Part shown: positions 17,101 to 24,870 of the stretch, in pieces
How positions within the stretch are numbered: position 1 is the first letter of the stretch
Layout: the number at the start of each line of letters is the position of its first letter
Assembly (NCBI GenBank): GCA_900757145.1
Contig: CAAEMT010000016.1
Location: 1 to 29,413, forward strand
Direction: 5' to 3'
Length of the DNA stretch: 29,413 nt
DNA from: Lachnospiraceae bacterium
GTDB lineage: Bacteria > Bacillota > Clostridia > Lachnospirales > Lachnospiraceae
Program-made: the position numbers and the translations under genes
The notes under the pieces: model-generated
The model's database searches: none
What the model saw: the letters and a program-made list of their open reading frames with translations, nothing else
What the model was told of the DNA's origin: nothing

Positions 17101-18627
17101 GACAAATGTGCTGAATTTATCCGTGATTTTTCCGTTTTCGACCTTTACGGCTCCAATCTCGATGATCTTGTTGTGTTCCGGTGAAAATCCCGTCGTTTCC
17201 AGATCGAATACCACAAACTTTTCATCAAGACTCTGCCCCTTCGTATTCGTTGCGATTTCTTTCAGATCATCGACAAGATACGCTTCCATACCGTAAATGA
17301 CCTTAAAGCTTCCGTCCCCCGGTATCGCGTGATTTGCGTCAGGGAATGCCTGCACTGCGCCGTGATCTGTGATCGCGATCGCCTGATGCCCCCAACTGAT
17401 CGCCCGCTTGATGATATCCTTTACATCGGAGACACCGTCCATATCGCTCATCTTCGTATGACAGTGAAGCTCTACTCGCTTCTGTGCATACGTGTCCTCA
17501 CGCTTCTGACGGAAATCTGCTATTTTCTTAATACCGCGCACATTTCCGATCGTGAGCTGACTGTCAAAACGGTCGATCGTTGTCACTCCCGTAAGCATCA
17601 GAAAAGCGCCCGCCTTTATCGTTCCGGCAAGCTCCGTTCCCTGCTCATTCGACAGAAACAACTTGATACCGATGGAATCCGTAAAGTCTGTCATACTGAA
17701 AATAAACAGCGTTTTCTCATTTCTCAGCTCGCGAAGCTCTGCTGATAACACCTGTCCGCGTATCGTGACTGCTCCGATCTCTCCTGTAATCGCTTCGATC
17801 GGCATAACCTCTCCGTCAAAATCGCGTCCGTAAATAACATCCGGATTATCGGAACGTCTGCCTCCAAAACGGTCTCCCGACTGATAAAAGCTCTTCTTTT
17901 TCGGTGCCTCTTTCTTTCCGTTTTGATCTGCCGAAAAAGTACCGGCACTCTTTCCTTCGCCAGATGCTCCCTTTCCCTGCTTCTTCTCTCCCTTTTGGGA
18001 ACCGCCCCTTTCTTCTTCCGGCTCTTTTGCTTCATTTTCCTTTACTGCTGCGTAATTTTTTGCGATCGCAGCAACCTCCTGTGCAAGCTCCTGCTCCTGC
18101 ATCTGCCTTTTTTTATTCTCTTTCGGTTCCACACGCTGCGTACTAACATGGAAATTCATTCCGCACCGCTCGCAAAATATCTTTTCGAGGATGGCTAGAA
18201 GCTCCTCTTCTTTTCCGTCAGCGATCACCGTATCAGGTATCTGAAGGCATAGCGTCTCCTCATCCGAAAATATCTGTTCTGATTCATGCAGCAGACTGTA
18301 AAGAAGTGCATTATAGTTTTTCAGCTCCAAAAGAATGCTGTCCTCATATACGGACATCAGCTTGCGCGGAGTATACTGCTTTGACAGATGAAATTTTTCT
18401 ATGATCTTTACCGTTGTCGGTGTATCATAAAAAAGCTGGTCTGTAATGGCCTGCTCAATCTCAATAATATCCTTTTTGTAGATCAGTTTTTCACTTTCAA
18501 GATATACATGTATAAACGTGCGTTCCCGATTCATCGTCACACGCGCAACCTGCACGAATTCAAGAATACAGTGCAGGCTGTCACTAAGTTCGAGAACCGG
18601 GAAAACTTCAAAAAACGGTTTCAGCAT
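14137..18627 (-). CDS. polC: DNA polymerase III alpha subunit, PolC type
   Basis: The replicative DNA polymerase of low-GC Gram-positives, with built-in proofreading. The 1496 residues make it full length (B. subtilis PolC is about 1437). Order of parts: N-terminal domains (1-165), a low-complexity charged linker rich in Lys, Glu and Gly (about 165-260), an OB fold (about 280-365), and a PHP domain starting VELHCHTKMSDMDG (385-398). The DEDDh exonuclease is inserted in the PHP domain: FDLETTG (D475, E477), HNASFDMSF (D560), HHRAVDDA (H613). The polymerase core has GSRGSVGSS (933-941), a zinc-binding CPSC...CPSC (961-993) and catalytic PDIDLNF (D1019, D1021). It starts 27 bases after ispG with AGGAG, and the ispG-polC order is common in Firmicutes. 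Confidence 0.98.
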   Translation of the reverse strand: MLKPFFEVFPVLELSDSLHCILEFVQVARVTMNRERTFIHVYLESEKLIYKKDIIEIEQAITDQLFYDTPTTVKIIEKFHLSKQYTPRKLMSVYEDSILLELKNYNALLYSLLHESEQIFSDEETLCLQIPDTVIADGKEEELLAILEKIFCERCGMNFHVSTQRVEPKENKKRQMQEQELAQEVAAIAKNYAAVKENEAKEPEEERGGSQKGEKKQGKGASGEGKSAGTFSADQNGKKEAPKKKSFYQSGDRFGGRRSDNPDVIYGRDFDGEVMPIEAITGEIGAVTIRGQVLSAELRELRNEKTLFIFSMTDFTDSIGIKLFLSNEQGTELAGTIKAGAFLMLTGVTTIDRFDSQLTIGNVRGIKKIADFRQKREDTYAQKRVELHCHTKMSDMDGVSDVKDIIKRAISWGHQAIAITDHGAVQAFPDANHAIPGDGSFKVIYGMEAYLVDDLKEIATNTKGQSLDEKFVVFDLETTGFSPEHNKIIEIGAVKVENGKITDKFSTFVNPEVPIPFRIEELTGISDNMVLDAPVIEKILPEFLEFCEGCIMVAHNASFDMSFIDKNCERQGLACDKTVVDTVAMARVLLPNLNRFKLDTVAKALGVSLENHHRAVDDAACTANIFVKFLEMLGKQDVSTLEQLNALGKSSQNQIKKLPTYHIILLAKNDVGRVNLYRLVSWSHLQYYARRPRVPKSVLQKYREGLIIGSACEAGELYQALLRGAPQQEIARIADFYDYLEIQPLGNNMFMTREDREDRKTVDDLIALNRRIVELGEQSGKPVVATCDVHFLDPQDEVYRRIIMASKGFKDADDQAPLYLRTTEEMLNEFSYLGEEKAHEVVIDNTVMIANMCERISPVRPDKCPPVIENSDQILRNLCYEKAHEIYGEELPEIVSERLERELNSIISNGFAVMYIIAQKLVWKSNADGYLVGSRGSVGSSFVATMSGITEVNPLSPHYYCPSCHYSDFDSDEVRKYAGMAGCDMPDKNCPSCGTPLKKEGFDIPFETFLGFKGNKEPDIDLNFSGEYQSKAHKYTEVIFGAGQTYRAGTIGTLADKTAFGYVKKYYEERDQRKRNCEIDRIVQGCVGVRRTTGQHPGGIIVLPLGEEIYSFTPVQHPANDMTTDIVTTHFDYHSIDHNLLKLDILGHDDPTMIRMLEDLTGIDAKKIPLDDPGVMSLFSSTEALGITPEDMGGVPLGSLGIPEFGTEFAMQMLIDTKPKYFSDLVRIAGLAHGTDVWLGNAQTLIQEGKATISTAICTRDDIMIYLIGKGMDSELSFTIMESVRKGKGLKPDWEKAMVEHDVPDWYIWSCKKIKYMFPKAHAAAYVMMAWRIAYCKINYPLAYYAAYFSIRASGFDYELMCLGKEKLLYHMHDYEKRMDTLSKKEQDTYKDMKSVLEMYARGFEFARIDVYKAQAVRFQIVDGKIMPSFSSISGLGDKAAAAIVDAAKDGPFLSKDDFQARTKASKTVTDLLADLKILDGLPESNQLSLFDTLVG

Positions 18628-18654
18628 GAATATTGCTCCTGTAGATCATAAACT

Positions 18655-19710
18655 TCAGTCATTCCAGTGGATCAGCTCCTCCCGCAGTACCAAAAGGAGC
18701 TGATCCTCCGGAACTTTGCGCACGACCTCGCCCTTCTTTATCAGGAGGCCCTCGCCCTTACCTCCGGCAATGCCGATATCGGCCTCTTTCGCCTCACCCG
18801 GGCCATTTACAACACAGCCCATAACGGCTACTTTAAGATCAAGCGGAATATCTTCTACCATGGACTCCACCTGATTGGCAAGCCCGATCAGATCTATTTT
18901 TGTACGACCGCAGGTCGGACATGACACCACCTCAATTCCTCCCTTTCTCAATCCAAGCGTGCGGAGGATAAGCTTTGCAGACTTGACTTCCTCACGCGGA
19001 TCACCTGTAAGTGAAACGCGGATCGTATCACCGATGCCCTGTGAAAGTATCATGCCAAGCCCTATTGCAGACTTGATATTGCCGGAGAGCAGTGTCCCTG
19101 CCTCTGTGATCCCTACGTGAAGCGGATGATCTGTCCTGCCTGCGAGGAGTTTGTGCGCTTCGGTACAAAGCAGCACGTCCGATGATTTGATACTGATCAC
19201 GAGATTATCATACCCCATATCCTCGATCACCGCCGTCTGCCGCAGCGCACTCTCTACGATACCCGATGCTGTCACACCGTGATCGCGCTCTACGATCTCT
19301 TTTTCCAGAGAACCACTGTTTACACCGACACGGATCGGAATGCTTCGCTCACGCGCCGCATCTACGACAGCTCTGACACGGTCTGTGCTGCCGATGTTTC
19401 CCGGATTGATACGGATCTTGTCTGCTCCGGCTTCGATCGCCGCGATCGCCAGCTTATAGTCAAAATGAATGTCCGCAACGAGCGGGATCGTAATCTGCTT
19501 CTTGATCTCTGTAAGCGCTGCCGCTGCCTCCATCGTCGGTACGGCGCAGCGGATAATATCGCAGCCCGCCTTTTCCAGAGCCTGTATCTGGGCAACTGTC
19601 GCTTTCACATCCTCTGTCTTTGTATTTGTCATCGACTGGATCAGAATCGGGTTGCCTCCTCCGATCACGCGATCACCGATCTTTACTATCTTTGTATTAT
19701 CACGGTACAT
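18655..19710 (-). CDS. ispG: 4-hydroxy-3-methylbut-2-en-1-yl diphosphate synthase
   Basis: IspG (GcpE) reductively converts MEcPP to HMBPP in the methylerythritol phosphate route to isoprenoids. The 351-residue protein has the N-terminal TIM barrel (PILIQSMTNTKTEDV, VADIHFDY, KIRINPGNIG) and the C-terminal iron-sulfur domain. Its [4Fe-4S] ligands should be Cys264 and Cys267 (SCPTCGRT), Cys299 (GCVVNGPGEA) and Glu306. The ATG has AAAGGAG with an 8-base spacer. It precedes polC as in many Firmicutes, but the dxr and rseP genes that often lie upstream are replaced here by ppk. The upstream gap holds a 19-bp tandem repeat array. Confidence 0.97.
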   Translation of the reverse strand: MYRDNTKIVKIGDRVIGGGNPILIQSMTNTKTEDVKATVAQIQALEKAGCDIIRCAVPTMEAAAALTEIKKQITIPLVADIHFDYKLAIAAIEAGADKIRINPGNIGSTDRVRAVVDAARERSIPIRVGVNSGSLEKEIVERDHGVTASGIVESALRQTAVIEDMGYDNLVISIKSSDVLLCTEAHKLLAGRTDHPLHVGITEAGTLLSGNIKSAIGLGMILSQGIGDTIRVSLTGDPREEVKSAKLILRTLGLRKGGIEVVSCPTCGRTKIDLIGLANQVESMVEDIPLDLKVAVMGCVVNGPGEAKEADIGIAGGKGEGLLIKKGEVVRKVPEDQLLLVLREELIHWND

Positions 19711-19734
19711 ACCTGTCTCTCCTTTCTCTTTGCA

Positions 19735-19829
19735 TCACGCTTGCCGCACTGCCTTATGCTCACTGCGCCGCTTTATGTCTGCCGCGCTGCTCTATACTTG
19801 CCGCGCTGCTTCACGCTCACTGCGCCGCT
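19735..19829. repeat. Five tandem copies of a 19-bp repeat between ppk and ispG
   Basis: Five contiguous 19-base units run from 19735 to 19829. On the transcribed (minus) strand the consensus is AGCRGCGCRGYRAGYRTRA. Two subtypes alternate: AGCGGCGCAGTGAGC (units at 19811-19829 and 19754-19772) and a form with GCAGCGCGGCA or close to it (the other three). The unit nearest ppk contains its last codons and TGA stop, so the array grew from the ppk 3' end. It fills most of the 106-base gap before ispG. It is not an annotated element type that I know. Confidence 0.85.
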
Positions 19830-21943
19830 TCTGCCGGAATGAATACATGGCTTTTGATCGCTTCCGGCTCCTCTTTTGCCATCTGTTTTGCTTCCTCACA
19901 GAAATAATCCTGCGCGCACAAAAGGACCTTGCCTCTCTTATCCACCTTCTCATACGTACCGTCCGGCTGCAGAATGTGTGCTTTTACATTGTCTTCAAGC
20001 TGTATCTGCAAAATATGGCGCACGCGTTCCTGAAGGTTCTCATCTTCCACCGGGAACAGTATCTCTACACGCTTGTCCAGATTTCTCGGCATCCAGTCCG
20101 CACTCGCCATATAGAACTCTTCATCTCCTCCGTTCTGGAAATAGAAGATTCTTGCGTGTTCAAGGAAGTTTCCTACGATCGAACGGACACGGATATGTTC
20201 ACTCACCTTTGGAATGCCTGTCTTAAGACAGCATATTCCGCGCACGATCAGATCGATCTCTACGCCTGCCGATGACGCCTCGTACAACGCTTCTATAATC
20301 TCTTTATCACAGAGAGAATTCATCTTGGCAATGATCCTTGCCGGCTCTCCTGCACGCGCATGCTGCGTTTCTCTTTGGATCAGCCGCATAAATCGCTGCC
20401 GCATCCAGATCGGAGCAAGCACAAGACGGTTCCAGTGTTTCGGCTCTGAATAGCCGGAAAGCATATTGAATACAGCGGTTGCGTCTTCTCCAATCGCTTC
20501 GGAACATGTCAAAATCCCACAGTCCGTGTAAAGCTTTGCCGTAGAATCATTATAATTTCCCGTGCCAAGATGCACGTACCTTCTGATTCCATCCTCTTCA
20601 CGGCGCACAACGAGCGTGATCTTACTGTGCGTTTTAAGTCCGAGCAGTCCGTAAATGACATGGCAGCCTGCTTTTTCCAGCATCTTTGCCCAGATAATAT
20701 TGTTTTCCTCATCGAATCTTGCTTTGAGCTCTACGAGTACAGACACCTGCTTGCCGTTCTCAGCCGCCTGCGCAAGCGCTGCGACGATCGGCGAATTGCC
20801 GCTTACACGGTACAGTGTCTGCTTGATCGCAAGCACATCAGGATCTGCGGATGCCTGCCGGATAAACTGTACGACAGGATCAAACGTCATATACGGATGA
20901 TGCAGGAGAATATCGCCTTTTCGTATTTGAGTAAAAATGTCCTCCTCATCGTTCATTCCCGGAACCGGCTGAGGGCGGTACGGCTTGTTGCGATGCTCCT
21001 CAAATCCATCCAGTCCATATAATTTCATCAGAAAAGTAAGGTCGAGCGGTCCATTGATCCTGTAAATATCCTCTTCCTTGACCTGAAATTCAGATTTCAG
21101 GATCTTCAGGAGCTTCGGATGCATTTTCTCCTCAATCTCAAGACGGATCACTTCGCCCCACTGACGCTTTTTGAGCTGCTTTTGTATCTCCTTCAAAAGA
21201 TCTGCCGCTTCATCTTCATCATAGGACAGATCTGCATTGCGCATAATCCGGTACGGATGCGCACACACAACATCGTAATTCAAAAATAATTTGTCAATAT
21301 TTCTCTCAATAAGCTGTTCCAGAAGGATCACGCACTTTTGTCCGCCCTCCGTCTGCGGAAGCTCCACAATACGAGGCAAAACAGAGGGGACTTGAACCGT
21401 CGCAAACTCTGTCTTGCTCTTCTCCCCTTTTTTTGAGATAAGAGCTCCTATGTTCAGTGTTTTATTGCGGACAAGCGGAAACGGTCTCGATGAATCCATC
21501 GCCATCGGTGTAAGCACAGGATATACATTCTCCTCGAAATATGTATCCGCATACATCTTCTGCTGTTCCGTCATTTTTTCGTGCTCTGTGACCACTTCAA
21601 GTCCCACGCTTTTTAGCTGCGGCAGGAGAGACCGATTGTACGTAGAATACTGCATATTGACAAGCTCATGTGCCTGTTTTCCAATCACCACAAGCTGCTC
21701 TGCCGGAGTCAGCCCTGCAATATCTTTTTTCGTATATTTTGCATGCACCATGTCCTTTAAGGAAGCAACACGCACCATAAAAAACTCATCGAGATTCGAT
21801 GAGGTGATGCTTAAGAACTTCAGACGTTCCAGAAGAGGAAGGCTTTTATCTCTCGCCTCACTTAAGACGCGGCTGTTGAAGCCCAGCCAGCTGATTTCTC
21901 TGTTCGTAAAATACTCCGGCTTTCCAAAATCAAATTCTGCCAT
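19817..21943 (-). CDS. ppk: Polyphosphate kinase 1
   Basis: PPK1 reversibly transfers the terminal phosphate of ATP to inorganic polyphosphate, usually at the membrane. The 708 residues are the normal length. The N-terminal domain begins YFTNREISWLGFNSRVL and the head domain has SSNLDEFFMVRV and TPMAMDSSRPFP. The two phospholipase-D-like catalytic domains carry the autophosphorylated His439 (GLKTHSKITL) and His458 (YVHLGTGNYNDSTAKLYTD), corresponding to E. coli His435 and His454, and later SADWMPRNLDKRVEILFPV. AGGAGG lies 7 bases before the ATG, and the stop codon of the Ppx/GppA-like gene lies 11 bases upstream, so the two are one operon. The last codons lie inside the tandem repeat array. 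Confidence 0.97.
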   Translation of the reverse strand: MAEFDFGKPEYFTNREISWLGFNSRVLSEARDKSLPLLERLKFLSITSSNLDEFFMVRVASLKDMVHAKYTKKDIAGLTPAEQLVVIGKQAHELVNMQYSTYNRSLLPQLKSVGLEVVTEHEKMTEQQKMYADTYFEENVYPVLTPMAMDSSRPFPLVRNKTLNIGALISKKGEKSKTEFATVQVPSVLPRIVELPQTEGGQKCVILLEQLIERNIDKLFLNYDVVCAHPYRIMRNADLSYDEDEAADLLKEIQKQLKKRQWGEVIRLEIEEKMHPKLLKILKSEFQVKEEDIYRINGPLDLTFLMKLYGLDGFEEHRNKPYRPQPVPGMNDEEDIFTQIRKGDILLHHPYMTFDPVVQFIRQASADPDVLAIKQTLYRVSGNSPIVAALAQAAENGKQVSVLVELKARFDEENNIIWAKMLEKAGCHVIYGLLGLKTHSKITLVVRREEDGIRRYVHLGTGNYNDSTAKLYTDCGILTCSEAIGEDATAVFNMLSGYSEPKHWNRLVLAPIWMRQRFMRLIQRETQHARAGEPARIIAKMNSLCDKEIIEALYEASSAGVEIDLIVRGICCLKTGIPKVSEHIRVRSIVGNFLEHARIFYFQNGGDEEFYMASADWMPRNLDKRVEILFPVEDENLQERVRHILQIQLEDNVKAHILQPDGTYEKVDKRGKVLLCAQDYFCEEAKQMAKEEPEAIKSHVFIPAEAAQ

Positions 21944-21954
21944 AACGCTCCCTC

Positions 21955-23499
21955 CTAAATCTGCTTTCTCTGCTTAAATACAGGATGTACGTTAAAAATC
22001 TCCTCAAAAAACGGCGCTTTGCTTTCAAAGGTTCCCGCCTCAAGCGAAAGATCCGCCTGACTGACAGCCGTAATCCGAAGCTCATGCTCCTTAAGCGTCA
22101 CCGTCACATTTTTACACTTCTGCTGATGCGTACGGTCGAGCGCATTGACAATGCGCAGAATTGCTGTGAGCTTTGCTACTACCATATATTCTGACCTCGT
22201 AAGCGCGGTTCGTACCGCGAGATCGTCATAGTTTTCAAACGCGCTCGTATTAAATTTGACCGTGTATGCGATCATCTCCCGCTCCGTGTGTGAAAGCCCG
22301 ATGATCTCAGTCGCCATAATAATATAATACGCACACTCGGATACATTTTCAAGGCTGATAAATTTGCCGCAGTTATGCAGGATGATGGATATCTGCAAAA
22401 GCAGCCTCTCGCGCTTTCCCATTCCATGTATTTTTTTCATCCGGTCAAACACCATAAGCGCGATCTCTTCTAGATTCCTAATGTGCGCCTGACTGCATTT
22501 GTATCTTTTTGCAATGCTGCGCGCCGCCGCCAGAATGTCCTCCTCAAAATCATGACTGTTTTTCAGATACCGGTTCTTCACACCATAATCATACGCAAGC
22601 CCGTCACAAAGGCTGTAATCCGGAAACCACATCGTCTGCGCGCCGAGATTTTCCATCAGACAGTGGCAGAAAACAGCCGAAGGAACGATCGGGCCACTCT
22701 GATCGTAAGATATATTATAACGTCTGGCTATCTCATCCTGATCGAGATGAACGACCAATCCGTATACCTTTTCAAACGCTTCCTTCGTAACGGCTGTGAT
22801 CCTGCGGCTTTCCTCCTGATACGGAGTCATAAGACCTCTTAAGTTGCCTCCGATCACGATCAGATTTTTGATCTGCCTGTCTTTCTGATACAGCTTTCCA
22901 AAACCTGCAAGCTCATGGTCGAGAAGCTCCGATACGAGTGTCTCAAAATGACCGCTGCTCTTTACAAACGGCGCAAGCTGCTCACGCGTTGTCACACTTC
23001 CTATTCTGATATTCTGAGTCGTGATCAGCTTGTCCTTGTCAAACAGAGAAATCTGCATACTGCTGCTTCCGATGTCAACAATCGCCGCAGGGCTCTGGAT
23101 GATCGTCTCAAATTCTGCTGTAACAGAAGCGATCGCTTTATAATCTACAAAACGCTGTTCGGAGTTGCTGAGCACCTCGATCTTTAACCCCGTCTGCTTT
23201 TCGATATAATCCTGCATGATTGACATATTGCGTGATTCACGGAAGGCGCTCGTCGCGCATGCCTTGTAAGCATCCACGCGGTAAGACTGCATCAGGCGCA
23301 CATAATCCCTCAAGACCGTACACAGCTCTTCTATATGCTCTCTACTGATGCGTCCGCTCTTATACACGTCAAGCTGCAGTGTCATGCGGGCGGACAGACA
23401 CTCCACCTCCCGCATCGGCTTTTTGCCGCCCCATTCATAAATTTTCATCTCAGTCTGTACCGATCCGATACTGATGGCTGCGAAATACCTTACTGCCAT
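21955..23499 (-). CDS. Divergent Ppx/GppA-family protein
   Basis: A 514-residue member of the exopolyphosphatase/pppGpp-phosphatase family: an N-terminal actin-like (ASKHA) domain of about 300 residues and a C-terminal HD-like helical domain with LLLQISIILHNCGKFIS. Normal members degrade polyphosphate or pppGpp. The usual phosphate-1 motif with D-x-GSNS reads AISIGSVQTE here, with Ser10 in place of the Asp. The phosphate-2 motif DIGGGSTE reads DIGSSSMQ (142-149), with Gln for the catalytic-site Glu. The Glu of SNSEQR (Glu114) is kept. Activity may therefore be altered or lost. It lies between a DUF815 ATPase gene (8-base gap) and ppk (11-base gap), pointing to a polyphosphate role. AGGAGG precedes the ATG. 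Confidence 0.9.
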   Translation of the reverse strand: MAVRYFAAISIGSVQTEMKIYEWGGKKPMREVECLSARMTLQLDVYKSGRISREHIEELCTVLRDYVRLMQSYRVDAYKACATSAFRESRNMSIMQDYIEKQTGLKIEVLSNSEQRFVDYKAIASVTAEFETIIQSPAAIVDIGSSSMQISLFDKDKLITTQNIRIGSVTTREQLAPFVKSSGHFETLVSELLDHELAGFGKLYQKDRQIKNLIVIGGNLRGLMTPYQEESRRITAVTKEAFEKVYGLVVHLDQDEIARRYNISYDQSGPIVPSAVFCHCLMENLGAQTMWFPDYSLCDGLAYDYGVKNRYLKNSHDFEEDILAAARSIAKRYKCSQAHIRNLEEIALMVFDRMKKIHGMGKRERLLLQISIILHNCGKFISLENVSECAYYIIMATEIIGLSHTEREMIAYTVKFNTSAFENYDDLAVRTALTRSEYMVVAKLTAILRIVNALDRTHQQKCKNVTVTLKEHELRITAVSQADLSLEAGTFESKAPFFEEIFNVHPVFKQRKQI

Positions 23500-23507
23500 A
23501 TCCCCTC

Positions 23508-24803
23508 CTATCTCATCTGTCCAAGCAGATAATCAATAAACTGCTGCGCCGTACGTCCGGAAAGACCGCCGTGGCTCAGCTCCCATTTATTCGCCTCAAG
23601 AAGCAGCTCCTCCTCCGACATCGAAACGCCATACCTTTGCGCCAGCGTCTTTACGATATTCTGAAACTCCTTTTTGTTCGGGGAACCGAAGAAGATCGTG
23701 ACTCCGAAACGTGAAGCAAGGGAGATTTTTTCCTGAATCGTATCATTCGTATGGATATCGCCGTCACGCTCCTCTTTGTTGTCGCTGAACTTTTCTCTGA
23801 TCAGATGGCGTCTGTTTGACGTTGCATAGATCAGTATATTATCCGGTTTTTTCTCAAGTCCCCCTTCTATGACTGCTTTCAAATACTTATATTCTATCTC
23901 AAATTCCTCAAAAGACAGATCATCCATATATATGATAAAGCGATAATTTCTGTTCTTGATCTGAGCGATCACATCGTTCAAATCCTGAAACTGATGTTTG
24001 TATATTTCTATCATACGCAGTCCCTGATCGTAATACTGATTGAGGATTGCCTTGATACTGGAAGACTTTCCTGTTCCCGCATCGCCAAAAAGCAGACAAT
24101 TATTTGCCTTTCTGCCCTGTACAAACGCTTCGGTATTTTCGATAAGCTTCTTTTTCGCGATCTCATATCCTACGAGATCATCAAGATTCACATGCTTGAT
24201 ATTTGTGATCGGCAGGATCTGCACCCCGTTTTCATCATGTGCTACACGAAATGCCTTGTGAAGCCCGAGCTTGCCCACCCCAAACTCCTTATAAAAATGG
24301 ACCATATACTGCGTAAATGTTTCTAGGTCTTTCGCATTTCCAAGCTGTTCACTCAGCTCGCATATCCTGCGGCAGATTCTCTTATTAAACACCTTGCCTG
24401 ATACACCGGCGCTGCGGTAATCGAGGATCTCTTCAAAAAATGCGGCTCCGATCTCCTGCTCAAGAGGCGTAAAATCGTATGCGAATAATTTTCTGAAAAT
24501 CTCAAAATCATGCTTTGCAAACCGCAGGAGACTGCCCTGCGTGATTCCCCTTATCTCACACGCAGTACTGAATACATTTTCGTTATTCACAAGCAGGTAT
24601 GTCAGGTATGTATGCCAAAGATTCTTCTCAAACCCATAGTTGCCTGCCAGATCAATAAGCGCATGCATACAGCTGAAGAACTTTTCCCGCACCTCGCTTC
24701 GTCTCTCCTTGGCACGGTAATGCTCCATGATCCATGTCATGTCACTTAAGATCGCTCCGTTTTCAAAATCGCGGTATATGATCAATTCATCTATGCCCGT
24801 CAT
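23508..24803 (-). CDS. DUF815-family AAA+ ATPase
   Basis: A 431-residue cytoplasmic protein. The N-terminal 200 residues are helical and without a known motif. The C-terminal half is a AAA+ module with Walker A GDAGTGKS (240-247), Walker B FIIYMDDLSFE (289-299), a sensor-1 like LIYATSNRRH, and the C-terminal LSGRTAQQFIDYLLGQ. This matches the DUF815 family, whose role is unknown; the AAA+ fold suggests remodelling of a protein or nucleic-acid partner. The ATG at 24803 is preferred over one 13 codons upstream because AAAGGAG lies 8 bases before it. It is followed after 8 bases by the Ppx/GppA-like gene and then ppk, suggesting a shared process. Confidence 0.88.
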   Translation of the reverse strand: MTGIDELIIYRDFENGAILSDMTWIMEHYRAKERRSEVREKFFSCMHALIDLAGNYGFEKNLWHTYLTYLLVNNENVFSTACEIRGITQGSLLRFAKHDFEIFRKLFAYDFTPLEQEIGAAFFEEILDYRSAGVSGKVFNKRICRRICELSEQLGNAKDLETFTQYMVHFYKEFGVGKLGLHKAFRVAHDENGVQILPITNIKHVNLDDLVGYEIAKKKLIENTEAFVQGRKANNCLLFGDAGTGKSSSIKAILNQYYDQGLRMIEIYKHQFQDLNDVIAQIKNRNYRFIIYMDDLSFEEFEIEYKYLKAVIEGGLEKKPDNILIYATSNRRHLIREKFSDNKEERDGDIHTNDTIQEKISLASRFGVTIFFGSPNKKEFQNIVKTLAQRYGVSMSEEELLLEANKWELSHGGLSGRTAQQFIDYLLGQMR

Positions 24804-24870
24804 CCTGCATTCTCCTTTACTTTTTTCTGATCGTTTTCTCACCGGTAATGTTTTCGTAAAATTCTTATTC

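Noticed and set aside
19735..19829. The 19-bp repeats as a CRISPR array
   Set aside because: The units are contiguous, without spacers, too short, and no cas gene is present.
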